Origin: JACJXF01 sp964349045 | GTDB taxonomy: Bacteria; Bacteroidota; Bacteroidia; Bacteroidales; GCA-2748055 | Direction: 5' to 3' | DNA length: 64,000 nt | Assembly: GCA_964349045.1 (NCBI GenBank) | Contig: CAYGFI010000009.1 | Span: 1-64,000, forward strand | Shown here: one piece after another, positions 25,773-34,199 of the stretch | Position numbering within the stretch: position 1 is the stretch's first letter | Layout: the number at the start of each line of letters is the position of its first letter | The notes under the pieces: model-generated | Database searches by the model: none | What the model saw: only the letters and a program-made list of their open reading frames with translations | Told to the model about the DNA's origin: nothing | Position numbers and translations under genes: made by a program

Positions 25773-26867
25773 ATGAACGAGCATCAGTATTGCATTATTA
25801 TGGCCGGTGGCGTTGGCAGCAGATTCTGGCCCCTAAGTCGCTCAACGATGCCAAAGCAGTTTCTTGATATTCTTGGTGTTGGAAAAACACTATTTCAGGA
25901 AACATTTGAGCGTTTCTCAAAAATTATTCCGGTAAAAAACATTTTCATAGTCAGTAATGGTGAATATAGGAACATTATTGAGTCTCAGATTCCTGAAATT
26001 AAAAAGGAAAATATTCTTTCTGAACCTTTTCGCCGGAACACAGCTCCTTGTATTGCTTATGCAGCCTATCGTCTGAAGCATATTGATCCTAAAGCAGTGA
26101 TGGTTGTAGCCCCCTCGGACCATCTCATTTTGAAGGAAGAAAAGTTTTTAGGTCAGGTTAAGGCAGGTCTGGATTTTGTTGAATCTCATGATGCATTGCT
26201 GACTATGGGCATGGATCCAAACAGGCCTGAGACGGGTTATGGTTACATTCAGGCAAATGATGAAAAAGCAATTGAAAAAGCGGGAAATGCTTTCAGAAAA
26301 GTAAAATCATTTACAGAAAAACCTGATATTAAGCTTGCTCAAATATTTTTAAAGAGCGGTGATTTTTATTGGAATTCAGGAATATTCTTTTGGTCACTAA
26401 AATCTATCCTTCAGGCTTTTGAGTTTTATCTCCCCGAAATAAATTCATCTTTTGCTGAAGGGAATTCAGTATATGGAACTTTGGATGAGAAGGCTTTCAT
26501 CGAGAAAACTTACGCGGGTTGCAAAAGCATTTCGATTGATTACGGTATTATGGAAAAAGCCGACAATGTTTATGTTCTGACAACGGATATCGGATGGTCT
26601 GACCTTGGAACATGGGGTTCTTTATATGATCAGAAGGAAAAGGATTTAAATAATAATGCACTGATTGGGGAGAATATCTTTTCTTATGATGTTAAGGACA
26701 CATTGGTAAGGGTATCGGGGGAGAAGCTGGTGGTCTTACAGGGGCTTGAAGGATATATAGTTGTTCAAAGTGATGATATTCTTTTAGTTTGTAAGCGTGA
26801 TGAAGAACAGAGAATCAAACTTTTTGTAAATGATATAAAAATCAGTAAGGGGGATAAATTTATCTAA
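25773..26867 (+). CDS. manC: Mannose-1-phosphate guanylyltransferase
   Basis: Makes GDP-mannose from mannose-1-phosphate and GTP for glycans and GDP-sugar pathways. The start is placed at ATG 25773, giving 364 residues and the correct opening MNEHQYCIIMAGGVGSRFWP; an upstream TTG frame extension is not conserved-looking. The nucleotide motif GGVGSRFWPLS and PKQF signature are intact, with later APSDHLI, TGYGYI, FTEKP and WNSGIF motifs of the nucleotidyltransferase fold. It lacks the C-terminal isomerase domain of bifunctional ManC/ManA proteins, which is usual in this phylum. Single gene ending at a strong terminator. Confidence 0.93.
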   Translation: MNEHQYCIIMAGGVGSRFWPLSRSTMPKQFLDILGVGKTLFQETFERFSKIIPVKNIFIVSNGEYRNIIESQIPEIKKENILSEPFRRNTAPCIAYAAYRLKHIDPKAVMVVAPSDHLILKEEKFLGQVKAGLDFVESHDALLTMGMDPNRPETGYGYIQANDEKAIEKAGNAFRKVKSFTEKPDIKLAQIFLKSGDFYWNSGIFFWSLKSILQAFEFYLPEINSSFAEGNSVYGTLDEKAFIEKTYAGCKSISIDYGIMEKADNVYVLTTDIGWSDLGTWGSLYDQKEKDLNNNALIGENIFSYDVKDTLVRVSGEKLVVLQGLEGYIVVQSDDILLVCKRDEEQRIKLFVNDIKISKGDKFI

Positions 26868-26911
26868 GGTTTATATTCACTTCGTTTTTGAAATTTGAGT
26901 TTCACGAATAA

Positions 26912-26942
26912 AAAAAGCCGGCATTTTGGTTGCCGGCTTTTT
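26912..26942. terminator. Bidirectional intrinsic terminator between manC and gldN
   Basis: AAAAAGCCGGCA (26912-26923) and TGCCGGCTTTTT (26931-26942) form a perfect 12-bp stem around a 7-base loop, with A and T tracts on both sides. It can stop transcription of manC rightward and of the gld operon leftward. Confidence 0.93.
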
Positions 26943-26950
26943 CTTAAATT

Positions 26951-27838
26951 TTAAAATTCCCAGAGATCGTGTTCCATCTCCATCAGAGAGTATTTGATTT
27001 TTTCAGACTCGTAAAGAACATCATCACCCAAAAGATAATCAGTGATATAGCGATTTTCATAAACGTTTGACTCGGCAATTATATAGGAAGAAAACCTCCT
27101 TTGCATGAACAGGTCATCGAAAGAGATGTTTTGAGCATCGCTGAAGCGGTTAAAAATTTCATATTGAGCAAAAAGTTCCCGGAATTCCGGGACATATATC
27201 CAGAATAGAATTTCACGGGTTACTTCAGGACTTGTTGAAACGTTTCCGTTGGCGTCAATTAGTTCTTTATTATAAACCTTAATGGGAGCGATTCCAACAA
27301 TTTGTACTTTCATAGTTGAATGTTGCTTGTCGAAGAACCATTTTTCTTTAACCAGAAGTTGTTTAACCAGTTGTGTTTTTAGGCGTATTTCACCGCCAAG
27401 CAGAGTATCAGCACCAAGAGCTGCAACTATATCTTTGTAACCCATCATAGTCTGTGATGAAAAAAGGTTATATTTATCATCTTTAAACGCGTGGAGGTTG
27501 TGTTCTCTCACTCCGTACATTACAAGACCGAAATAACTCATTCTCTTTCCGATGGAATTTATCGGGTAATAGAGTGGTTGATTCATTTTCTCGCGAAGAT
27601 CAATGATCCTCCAGATATCTTTCGACCACATCACATCAGCTTCCCGGATAGGAATATATGGGATAGGTTTTTTCGCGGCAATATGTATTTTTTCGTATAC
27701 ATCCACAATCTGAAGTGTATCAAGAGTTAATTGCGGGTTGGGTGTTGCAGGCTCCGTAGTTTGTGTAACAGTATTCTGTGCCCACAAACCATGAGAGAAG
27801 ATAAACGCACCAACCAGAAATAAAGCAGCTCTTTTCAT
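26951..27838 (-). CDS. gldN: Type IX secretion/gliding ring protein GldN
   Basis: Periplasmic component that, with GldK, forms the ring under the outer membrane in the type IX secretion system (PorN in Porphyromonas). The 295-residue protein has a Sec signal (cut after GLWAQ, about residue 21) and the family body: VMWSKDIWRIIDLREKMNQP, then GVREHNLHAFKDD and the closing AESNVYENRYI region. Last gene of the porP-gldKLMN run, 15 bases after gldM, followed by the bidirectional terminator. Confidence 0.95.
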   Translation of the reverse strand: MKRAALFLVGAFIFSHGLWAQNTVTQTTEPATPNPQLTLDTLQIVDVYEKIHIAAKKPIPYIPIREADVMWSKDIWRIIDLREKMNQPLYYPINSIGKRMSYFGLVMYGVREHNLHAFKDDKYNLFSSQTMMGYKDIVAALGADTLLGGEIRLKTQLVKQLLVKEKWFFDKQHSTMKVQIVGIAPIKVYNKELIDANGNVSTSPEVTREILFWIYVPEFRELFAQYEIFNRFSDAQNISFDDLFMQRRFSSYIIAESNVYENRYITDYLLGDDVLYESEKIKYSLMEMEHDLWEF

Positions 27839-27853
27839 TATTCTAGGTATTAA

Positions 27854-29428
27854 TTAATTAATTTTTAATACAATTGAGTTAAGTGTCCTCGTTTTACCGT
27901 CAGGGCCTATTGCTTTTACATTTTCAAAAGTCACCCTTTGTCCGTTTTTCACCTGAGAAATGATATCGATCTGGGCTTTGGAATAGTTTGCGCTTTGAGA
28001 TGTTTCTGTCTTGGTAAACCCGCCTGAAAGCACAGCCGATACAGTAAATTCGGTCACGGTAAAGTCGAGGTCAAAATCAAAGTTTTTCAGCTCGGCTTTA
28101 ACTCCACCGGCACGGGTCAGTTCTCCTATTCCTATGACTCCCTGGGAACGTCCTGCAACAGTAGCAACAGGATCGGGTACATCTTTTACCCTGAATGGCA
28201 TACTACCCATAAAGCGGGTAACATTTTCCACCTTGGCAGAAACTTTAACTGTAACTACCTCTCCTTCGGGTCCGGGTCCGGGTTCAACCATCCAGTCGTC
28301 ACCGCCCCGGGAAATTTTACCTTTAGTAATTTCAGCAAGTAAGTTTTCTTTGGGAACACCTGAAACGGATATAGAAACCGGGTTTTTAACCCCACGGTAG
28401 AAGACATTCATCTTGGTCGGGGAAATAACAGCGCTGGCCTCAGCAACCTGGTATTCTTTTTTAAATTCACGCCGGATAATGTTACCATCACCTCCATCGA
28501 GAACTATTGTACCTGCCCAGGAACGGGATCCTACTGCACTTCCAACGGCTGTATAAATTCCTTTACCATCTTTTACCTCAAGTTCAGTGCCATTTTCAAG
28601 CTGAACAGTTGGTTGTTTTGTGGAGTCGTAGGCAGCCAGAAAAACAGATGCCTTATATTCCTGACCTTTAAAAATATAATCGGAATTGGAAATAACAACG
28701 GCATCAATTTTATTGAATTTGAAGGAACCTGCATCAATCTGGCTTAAAAGAAAACTGATGATCTCAGATTCTGAATTCCTGACATCACTTTGCATTTTCG
28801 AAAGGATGGTAATAACAGAAGCCAATGGCAGGTGCTCAAAATGTTCAGATTCCCATGAATGCAATTCTCCTTCTTTAGTTGGAGGAGGATCCTCTGTGTC
28901 GATATTCGAATCGATTGATTTTACCAGTGAAGCGTAAGTTTCTTTATCCTCTATTAAGGATAAAAGAAAATCCCGATACTCAACCATTTTGTTTTTAAGA
29001 GCAATACCTTTTCTGTTCAAAATCATAATCTCACCAGGAACGTTATTATTATCTTTTTGGTTAACAAGTCTTAAATCGACTTCATTATCATGAATAGCAG
29101 GAGTTTCAGGTCCTTCGGCTGTTATAACGATTTCCTTTTTGTTTTCCTGTAATAAATCATAAAGTTCCTGTGATCTGGTTTTAACTTCTTCTGCTTTGTC
29201 TTTCCAATCGGCAACTTTTGTTTTATTTAATTGATATGCGGCTTCAAAATCGTCGTACAGACTGACATTTTTCTGAAAGAAGTTATGGGTAGTCTTTGTG
29301 AGTCCCTCATCAACCAGAATAAAGGCATCAAGGACGTCTTTGGATACGTTCATTGCCAGCAGGGCTGTCAGTACCAAATACATCATACCGATCATTTTTT
29401 GCCTGGGGGTTTCCTTACCGTGACCCAT
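27854..29428 (-). CDS. gldM: Type IX secretion motor component GldM
   Basis: Inner-membrane-anchored protein whose long periplasmic part transmits proton-driven rotation from GldL to the GldK/N ring. It has 524 residues, starts with the conserved MGHGKETPRQKMIGMMYLVL, a single transmembrane helix (about 12-30), a helical segment, and several beta domains (D2-D4) with YRGVKNPVSISVSGVP typical of GldM. The length matches PorM/GldM. It follows gldL by 23 bases. Confidence 0.96.
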   Translation of the reverse strand: MGHGKETPRQKMIGMMYLVLTALLAMNVSKDVLDAFILVDEGLTKTTHNFFQKNVSLYDDFEAAYQLNKTKVADWKDKAEEVKTRSQELYDLLQENKKEIVITAEGPETPAIHDNEVDLRLVNQKDNNNVPGEIMILNRKGIALKNKMVEYRDFLLSLIEDKETYASLVKSIDSNIDTEDPPPTKEGELHSWESEHFEHLPLASVITILSKMQSDVRNSESEIISFLLSQIDAGSFKFNKIDAVVISNSDYIFKGQEYKASVFLAAYDSTKQPTVQLENGTELEVKDGKGIYTAVGSAVGSRSWAGTIVLDGGDGNIIRREFKKEYQVAEASAVISPTKMNVFYRGVKNPVSISVSGVPKENLLAEITKGKISRGGDDWMVEPGPGPEGEVVTVKVSAKVENVTRFMGSMPFRVKDVPDPVATVAGRSQGVIGIGELTRAGGVKAELKNFDFDLDFTVTEFTVSAVLSGGFTKTETSQSANYSKAQIDIISQVKNGQRVTFENVKAIGPDGKTRTLNSIVLKIN

Positions 29429-29451
29429 AATGGTTGTTTAAAGTTAAAAAA

Positions 29452-30417
29452 TTATTTTTTCGAGATCACACTCATTGCTGAGAGCATGTTCCCGTAAATA
29501 TTATTCAATTCCGAAAGGTTATGGCTCAGTTTGCTCATTTCATCTTTATACTTTTGAGTTTCATCAACAGATAATTTAAGGTTCTTCATCATATCATCCA
29601 TACCTTTATATACTCCTTCGGCGCCTTTGAGGTGTTCGTGGCTTCCTTTAACCTGCTGCATATAAGCTTCATTTAGTTCGGCAAGGTTTTTATTCAGGGA
29701 TACTAACTGATCACTGAACTGTTTGTGCCCCTGGGTTATATTGGTATAGTCTGATTTTACCGTTTTTGAAAGTTCAGTATAGGTTGAAGTGATATCGGCG
29801 CTGGACTGAGTGAATTTCTGTGCGATCTCCTGGCCGGACTTATCGATCATCTCAGCAGTTTTCTTATACGATGTTGCCAATGCTCCAACCGAGCTGGTTA
29901 GTTCTCCGGAGGTTTGGGTATAAACATTTGAAAGCGAATTTACCGATTCTCCGGCAGCTTTCATATTATTAAGGTATTCTTTGGTTGCAAGACTGGCCGC
30001 TGTGATGTCACCCAGATTGGCAGCTGTATTGTTCAGGTTTACAAGGCCTGAGCTCAGGCTTGTTATAGTTTCCGGGCGAATATCAGCTTGTTGAAAAAGT
30101 TCATCAAACTTCTGTAATCCAACTCCCCTGCCGGCTATACTTTCTTCTCTGTATTCTTCTACTGAGTCAGGGTCTGTCATTCCGGCCAATTCAGGATAAA
30201 CAAGTGTCCAGTCAAGTTCTTCGTGAAGGGGTTCGAATGCAGAGAAGAAGAAAATTACAGCTTCTGTACCCAAACCTATTGTAAGCATTATACCGGCTCC
30301 CGGCCAGTGCATAATTTTAAATAAAGCTCCAACGATAACAACTGCAGCTCCGATACCATAGAGCTTGGCCATGAAATTTTTCCAGCCTGAACTCTGCACT
30401 ATTTCGGCAATATTCAT
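29452..30417 (-). CDS. gldL: Type IX secretion motor stator GldL
   Basis: Inner-membrane motor protein that surrounds the GldM helix and uses the proton gradient. Of 321 residues, the first 75 hold two helices (about 19-35 and 40-60) with the family motif ALFKIMHWPGAGIMLTIGL and a TEAVIFFFSAFEP segment containing the conserved membrane Glu of the helix. The rest is a long Ser/Thr/Gln-rich coiled coil (about 100-315), as in PorL and longer than the Flavobacterium form. Third gene of the operon. Confidence 0.95.
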   Translation of the reverse strand: MNIAEIVQSSGWKNFMAKLYGIGAAVVIVGALFKIMHWPGAGIMLTIGLGTEAVIFFFSAFEPLHEELDWTLVYPELAGMTDPDSVEEYREESIAGRGVGLQKFDELFQQADIRPETITSLSSGLVNLNNTAANLGDITAASLATKEYLNNMKAAGESVNSLSNVYTQTSGELTSSVGALATSYKKTAEMIDKSGQEIAQKFTQSSADITSTYTELSKTVKSDYTNITQGHKQFSDQLVSLNKNLAELNEAYMQQVKGSHEHLKGAEGVYKGMDDMMKNLKLSVDETQKYKDEMSKLSHNLSELNNIYGNMLSAMSVISKK

Positions 30418-30437
30418 ATTATTAGGGTTTAATTATA

Positions 30438-31799
30438 TTAATTACTACCAAGATACGTACGAACGCATCTGAAACCGACATATGATTTGGCTGTGTCCTG
30501 ATATTCATAATCTCTGACACTTACCTGTAAATAATGGGCTACATCTTTCCAGGATCCTCCACGCACAACTTTTCTTTTCATAACAGGAGGATCATCCGGT
30601 TTAGCATTATATTTATAATCGGGGTTCATATTATGTGAAAATACATAAGCAGATTCGTCGTAAGCATTTGCTGTCCATTCTGCAACGTTTCCGGCCATAT
30701 CATATAAACCATATTCATTAGGAGAATAAGCGCCAACTCTTTCGGTAATAAGCGCACCGTCGTCGATATAGTTGCCTCTTAAAGGTTTGAAGTTAGCTAC
30801 GAAGCAACCAAGCTGGTTTCTGATGTAAGGACCTCCCCATGGATACATGCTTAATGCGAGATTTCCGCGTGCTGCATATTCCCATTCTGCTTCTACCGGT
30901 AATCTGTAATCCTGAACATAGGGAAGGCCATCTTTTGCAAGGGAATTATTGAGGGATTGGGTTCTCCAGACAGAGAATGCAGTTGCCTGTTTCCATGTAA
31001 CTCCAACAACCGGATAATTATCATATGCCGGGTGATAGAAGTACATATTTGCATAGGGCTCATTGTAAGAATAAGTAAAATCAGCAATCCAACAAAGTGT
31101 ATCAGGATAAACCAGAACTTCATCTTTAAAAACGAAAGACTGACGGCCTTCGACCGGGGCTGTTGTTCCGTCGAGCCTGGTTATATTCCCCTGGTATGAC
31201 TGTGTTTTTGGATCATATCGGTTCGATCTTTTTGCAGCCTGCTGCAGATCGATCCAATAATAGGTATAAATCAGCTTTTCAACGGCTAACTCTTTGCGAT
31301 TAAAAAACTGTGCGTCACCGGTATAGAACAGACCGATTCTTTCAATCGCAGCAGATACATTTTCATCTTTACCGCTGTAATCAATGCTCATGTCCCAGTC
31401 TATGATAGGTGATTCCTGACCGTTTTTGTTCATCATAACCGGATTTTCCTCATCATCTTTGAGGATATATTCATCAATCTGATCATCCACCAGGGCCTGC
31501 CTTACGAGGGAGTCCCTGACCCAGTAAACGAATTGCCGGTATTCATTATTTGTAATTTCTGTTTCGTCCATCCAGAATGCATCAACTGAAACTGTTTTCG
31601 ATTGTACATTTTGTGTAAAGGATAAATCCTGATCGCTGGGGCCCATTACAAAGCTACCGATCGGGATGAACAGCATTCCAAACGGATCTGTTTCAACATA
31701 TGACTTACGACCCTGAATGCCAACCAGTTCTCCGTTATCAAAGTTGGAACAGCTGCCAAAAAATGCCAACAGAATCAGCAAGGGAACAAACTTTTTCAT
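30438..31799 (-). CDS. gldK: Type IX secretion outer-membrane lipoprotein GldK
   Basis: Lipoprotein that builds the periplasmic ring with GldN (PorK in Porphyromonas). A lipoprotein signal ends LAFFGSC (Cys17). The 453-residue chain has a formylglycine-generating-enzyme-like (SUMF1) fold from about 45 to the end: PIGSFVMGPSDQD, FWMDETEITNNEYRQFV, RLPVEAEWEYAARGN, YDMAGNVAEWTANAYD and VRGGSWKD. In GldK this fold is structural rather than catalytic. It follows porP by 82 bases and precedes gldL by 20. Confidence 0.95.
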   Translation of the reverse strand: MKKFVPLLILLAFFGSCSNFDNGELVGIQGRKSYVETDPFGMLFIPIGSFVMGPSDQDLSFTQNVQSKTVSVDAFWMDETEITNNEYRQFVYWVRDSLVRQALVDDQIDEYILKDDEENPVMMNKNGQESPIIDWDMSIDYSGKDENVSAAIERIGLFYTGDAQFFNRKELAVEKLIYTYYWIDLQQAAKRSNRYDPKTQSYQGNITRLDGTTAPVEGRQSFVFKDEVLVYPDTLCWIADFTYSYNEPYANMYFYHPAYDNYPVVGVTWKQATAFSVWRTQSLNNSLAKDGLPYVQDYRLPVEAEWEYAARGNLALSMYPWGGPYIRNQLGCFVANFKPLRGNYIDDGALITERVGAYSPNEYGLYDMAGNVAEWTANAYDESAYVFSHNMNPDYKYNAKPDDPPVMKRKVVRGGSWKDVAHYLQVSVRDYEYQDTAKSYVGFRCVRTYLGSN

Positions 31800-31881
31800 A
31801 GCTTTTGGGTATTATTTGCTAAATCAATCTTTAGATTCAAAATTAAAATTTATTAAAAACTTTATAAAAATAGTTAAATTA

Positions 31882-32850
31882 TTACAAAAATCTAATACTC
31901 TTATATTTTTGTGGTGATTTATCTAAACTCAGATCAAAGCAGTATCCAATAGTAAGTTCGTGTGAACCGTCACTGTATTTCCCTATCTGGGAAGTAATAA
32001 AGTCGTATGAATATCCAATTCTGACTCCATTAAATAATTCCAGACCTACTAATCCTACAAGAGCATCACCGGCACGGTATGAAACGCCACCCCAAAACTT
32101 TTTATTGTATCTCACGGTGGTATTCAGATAAATCTGATTAGCTTTTCCGTCGGATTTCAAAATGAAATATGGCATAATTTCAAACAAAGGATTTGGCATT
32201 TGAAAATTGTAACCTGCTGTAACATAATAATGTCTGACAAGATAGGGTGTTGAATTTTGGTACTTTATACGGGCCTGGTTAATATGGGTTGCAGAAAATC
32301 CCATGAAAATATTTTCCGAACGGTAAAAAACTCCGAGACCCATGTCGAAGGCAACCCTGCTTTCTTTAGTCTGAGGTATACTTGGGTCTCCCTGCGCCCC
32401 TTCCTGAATTTCACCTGTTGAGCTGAGTGTTTTCCACTCCGGGCTTAACGATTTGTTCAGAATGCCTGCATTTAAACCGATCCCCAGCTTACCGGTACCT
32501 AAATCAATCCTGTATGAACCTTGAAAATTGATGCCAAGATCAGAATTAAAACCAAAATTATCATTTAAAATAGAAATTCCGGCACCCAGATTTTTTCCGA
32601 AAAGACTAAATGCTCCGTCTGCGCTAAAGTATGAAGTTGAAGGGTTACCGGGAAAACCTACCCATTGTTCCCGGTGAACTGCATTCAGGCAAATCCGGTC
32701 GCGGCTCCCGACTGAAGCAGGATTGAATAAGCTCATGGCAGAATTATGCTGACTAAACTCCGGATCCTGCTGTCCATATGCCAGAACGGGGAAAATTAGC
32801 AGTGATATAATTATACTGATTTTCAAATTCTTCAATATCGTAATATTCAA
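31882..32850 (-). CDS. porP: PorP/SprF-family outer-membrane protein of type IX secretion
   Basis: Outer-membrane barrel of the PorP/SprF family, 322 residues, with signal peptide (IIISLLIFPVLAYGQ, cut near 27) and the hallmark opening QQDPEFSQHNSAMSLFNPAS, then RDRICLNAVHREQWVGFPG. PorP anchors type IX machinery parts or specific cargo such as SprB-type adhesins. The frame has no ATG upstream of the signal peptide; the initiator is TTG at 32850, directly after an in-frame stop. It is the first gene of porP-gldKLMN, and a perfect 24-base palindrome lies 75 bases upstream. Confidence 0.92.
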   Translation of the reverse strand: MNITILKNLKISIIISLLIFPVLAYGQQDPEFSQHNSAMSLFNPASVGSRDRICLNAVHREQWVGFPGNPSTSYFSADGAFSLFGKNLGAGISILNDNFGFNSDLGINFQGSYRIDLGTGKLGIGLNAGILNKSLSPEWKTLSSTGEIQEGAQGDPSIPQTKESRVAFDMGLGVFYRSENIFMGFSATHINQARIKYQNSTPYLVRHYYVTAGYNFQMPNPLFEIMPYFILKSDGKANQIYLNTTVRYNKKFWGGVSYRAGDALVGLVGLELFNGVRIGYSYDFITSQIGKYSDGSHELTIGYCFDLSLDKSPQKYKSIRFL

Positions 32851-32924
32851 TTACTTTTAATAATATTCTGTAATGCCGTCAAAGACTTGCTAAAATAAGT
32901 AAAAATCCTTCTTAGTAACAAATT

Positions 32925-32948
32925 TTATTAACATATTATTGTTAATAA
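32925..32948. promoter_or_regulatory. Perfect 24-base palindrome upstream of the type IX operon
   Basis: TTATTAACA (32925-32933) and TGTTAATAA (32940-32948) are perfect 9-base inverted arms around TATTAT. It is the only strong dyad in the 182-base gap before porP and sits where an operator would be expected. The region lacks an exact TAnnTTTG box. AT-rich sequence raises the chance probability. Confidence 0.45.
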
Positions 32949-33032
32949 GTCAAACAATATAATGAATTGCTTGGTTTCATAAACTAAACATCAATTTTTA
33001 AAGGGATTTGCAGAGAAGTCTGTTCATAAAAC

Positions 33033-34190
33033 TCACACCAGTCTGTTAAAAGCTTTCCACCATCGTTCAGGGATCTCATCTGCACTGGCTAACTGGTAGT
33101 CCTGGTGGTTACATGAAATCAGATAGTTCAACCCGGTTACAGGGTTTATTGCCGGTACCTCCATCCACCACCGCTCAGTTTTCATGCTTTTGTAAAATGT
33201 AATGTCTTGTCCTGCTGATTGCATATTGACAATAAATTTCGTTGCTCCGCCTGATTGTGGGTTTTCTTTTGTGCGTAAGGAGAAACCATTGAGAAAATAC
33301 CATATTATCTGAGCAGCAAGGTGAACCGTATGTCCATTTATATCATTTCCCGGAGATAATTCGAAGATGCCAAAGGCTTTTAGTTCTGATGAAGCTCCGG
33401 CATATCGTGCGAGCTGACAAATATCATGACCAAAGAAACCATTTGGTGAAGGGAAGGTGACACCTGGAGCATCGGATTGTCTCACACAGCTCATATCCAG
33501 ACTAATAAATGAAGCATCACGAATGTGAGGTTCTACCAGTGAAAGGTTGTCGCGGACATAGCCCAGGCGCAGACTCTCAAATCCTTTTCTATCAATGGAA
33601 TCTTTAAGCCGATCGGGAGTAAAATAGGACTGATGTCCCAGGTTAGTATAGTTAAAGAATTTACAATCTTTACCTGTCAGCAGGGTATCAAGATAATTTC
33701 TTGAACTGATTTTATTTTCTTTAAAACCGAGATCAAGACGGGCATCCAGGCTTAAAAAGTGATAAATCGAGTTTTTTTGATTTAAGGCCAAATCAACTCC
33801 GTAACTAAGGTCCTGACTACCTCCGATTATTACTGTTGCAACGGATTTTTTAGTGAGTTCCTTAATAATATCCCTTAGAGCAAAATAAGTATCATTAATG
33901 TTTTCGGAAATTTTCAGATTTCCAAGATCAATGATCCTGGTTTTCCGGTTGATGCCGGAGAGCTGGTAGAGTCTGGCTCTTACCGCATCCGGACCTTCTG
34001 CTGAACCTTTAAGAAAGGCATTCTTATCTTCAGGGACCCCGATTAAAGCAATATCGTAATCCATTATATTGCCGATTTTTTGATCAGGTGTGTGAATCTT
34101 AATTTTTCTGCTAAAAGTAAGATCATGTGGAATCAGGTGAATGGCCGGTTTTTCAAGGCTCACCGGGTTGAAATATTTATTTAAATCCAT
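33033..34190 (-). CDS. Arginase/formimidoylglutamase-family protein with a degraded metal site
   Basis: A 385-residue protein with the arginase fold, usually annotated as formimidoylglutamase in Bacteroidota. Arginases bind two Mn ions through GGDH, DAHxD and SxDxDxxD. Here these read GGSQD (123-127), DARLD (149-153) and SLDMSC (230-235), so His, His and one Asp ligand are Gln126, Arg151 and Ser234. Three acidic ligands (Asp149, Asp153, Asp232) remain. Ureohydrolase activity is therefore unlikely. It lies between topA (9 bases) and the type IX operon, an order I recall from other Bacteroidota, so a non-enzymatic role linked to that context is conceivable. Cytoplasmic. Confidence 0.85.
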   Translation of the reverse strand: MDLNKYFNPVSLEKPAIHLIPHDLTFSRKIKIHTPDQKIGNIMDYDIALIGVPEDKNAFLKGSAEGPDAVRARLYQLSGINRKTRIIDLGNLKISENINDTYFALRDIIKELTKKSVATVIIGGSQDLSYGVDLALNQKNSIYHFLSLDARLDLGFKENKISSRNYLDTLLTGKDCKFFNYTNLGHQSYFTPDRLKDSIDRKGFESLRLGYVRDNLSLVEPHIRDASFISLDMSCVRQSDAPGVTFPSPNGFFGHDICQLARYAGASSELKAFGIFELSPGNDINGHTVHLAAQIIWYFLNGFSLRTKENPQSGGATKFIVNMQSAGQDITFYKSMKTERWWMEVPAINPVTGLNYLISCNHQDYQLASADEIPERWWKAFNRLV

Positions 34191-34199
34191 ACTTCTGTT

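Noticed and set aside
33033..34190. Active formimidoylglutamase (hutG) in histidine degradation
   Set aside because: Three metal ligands are replaced and no other hut gene is nearby.
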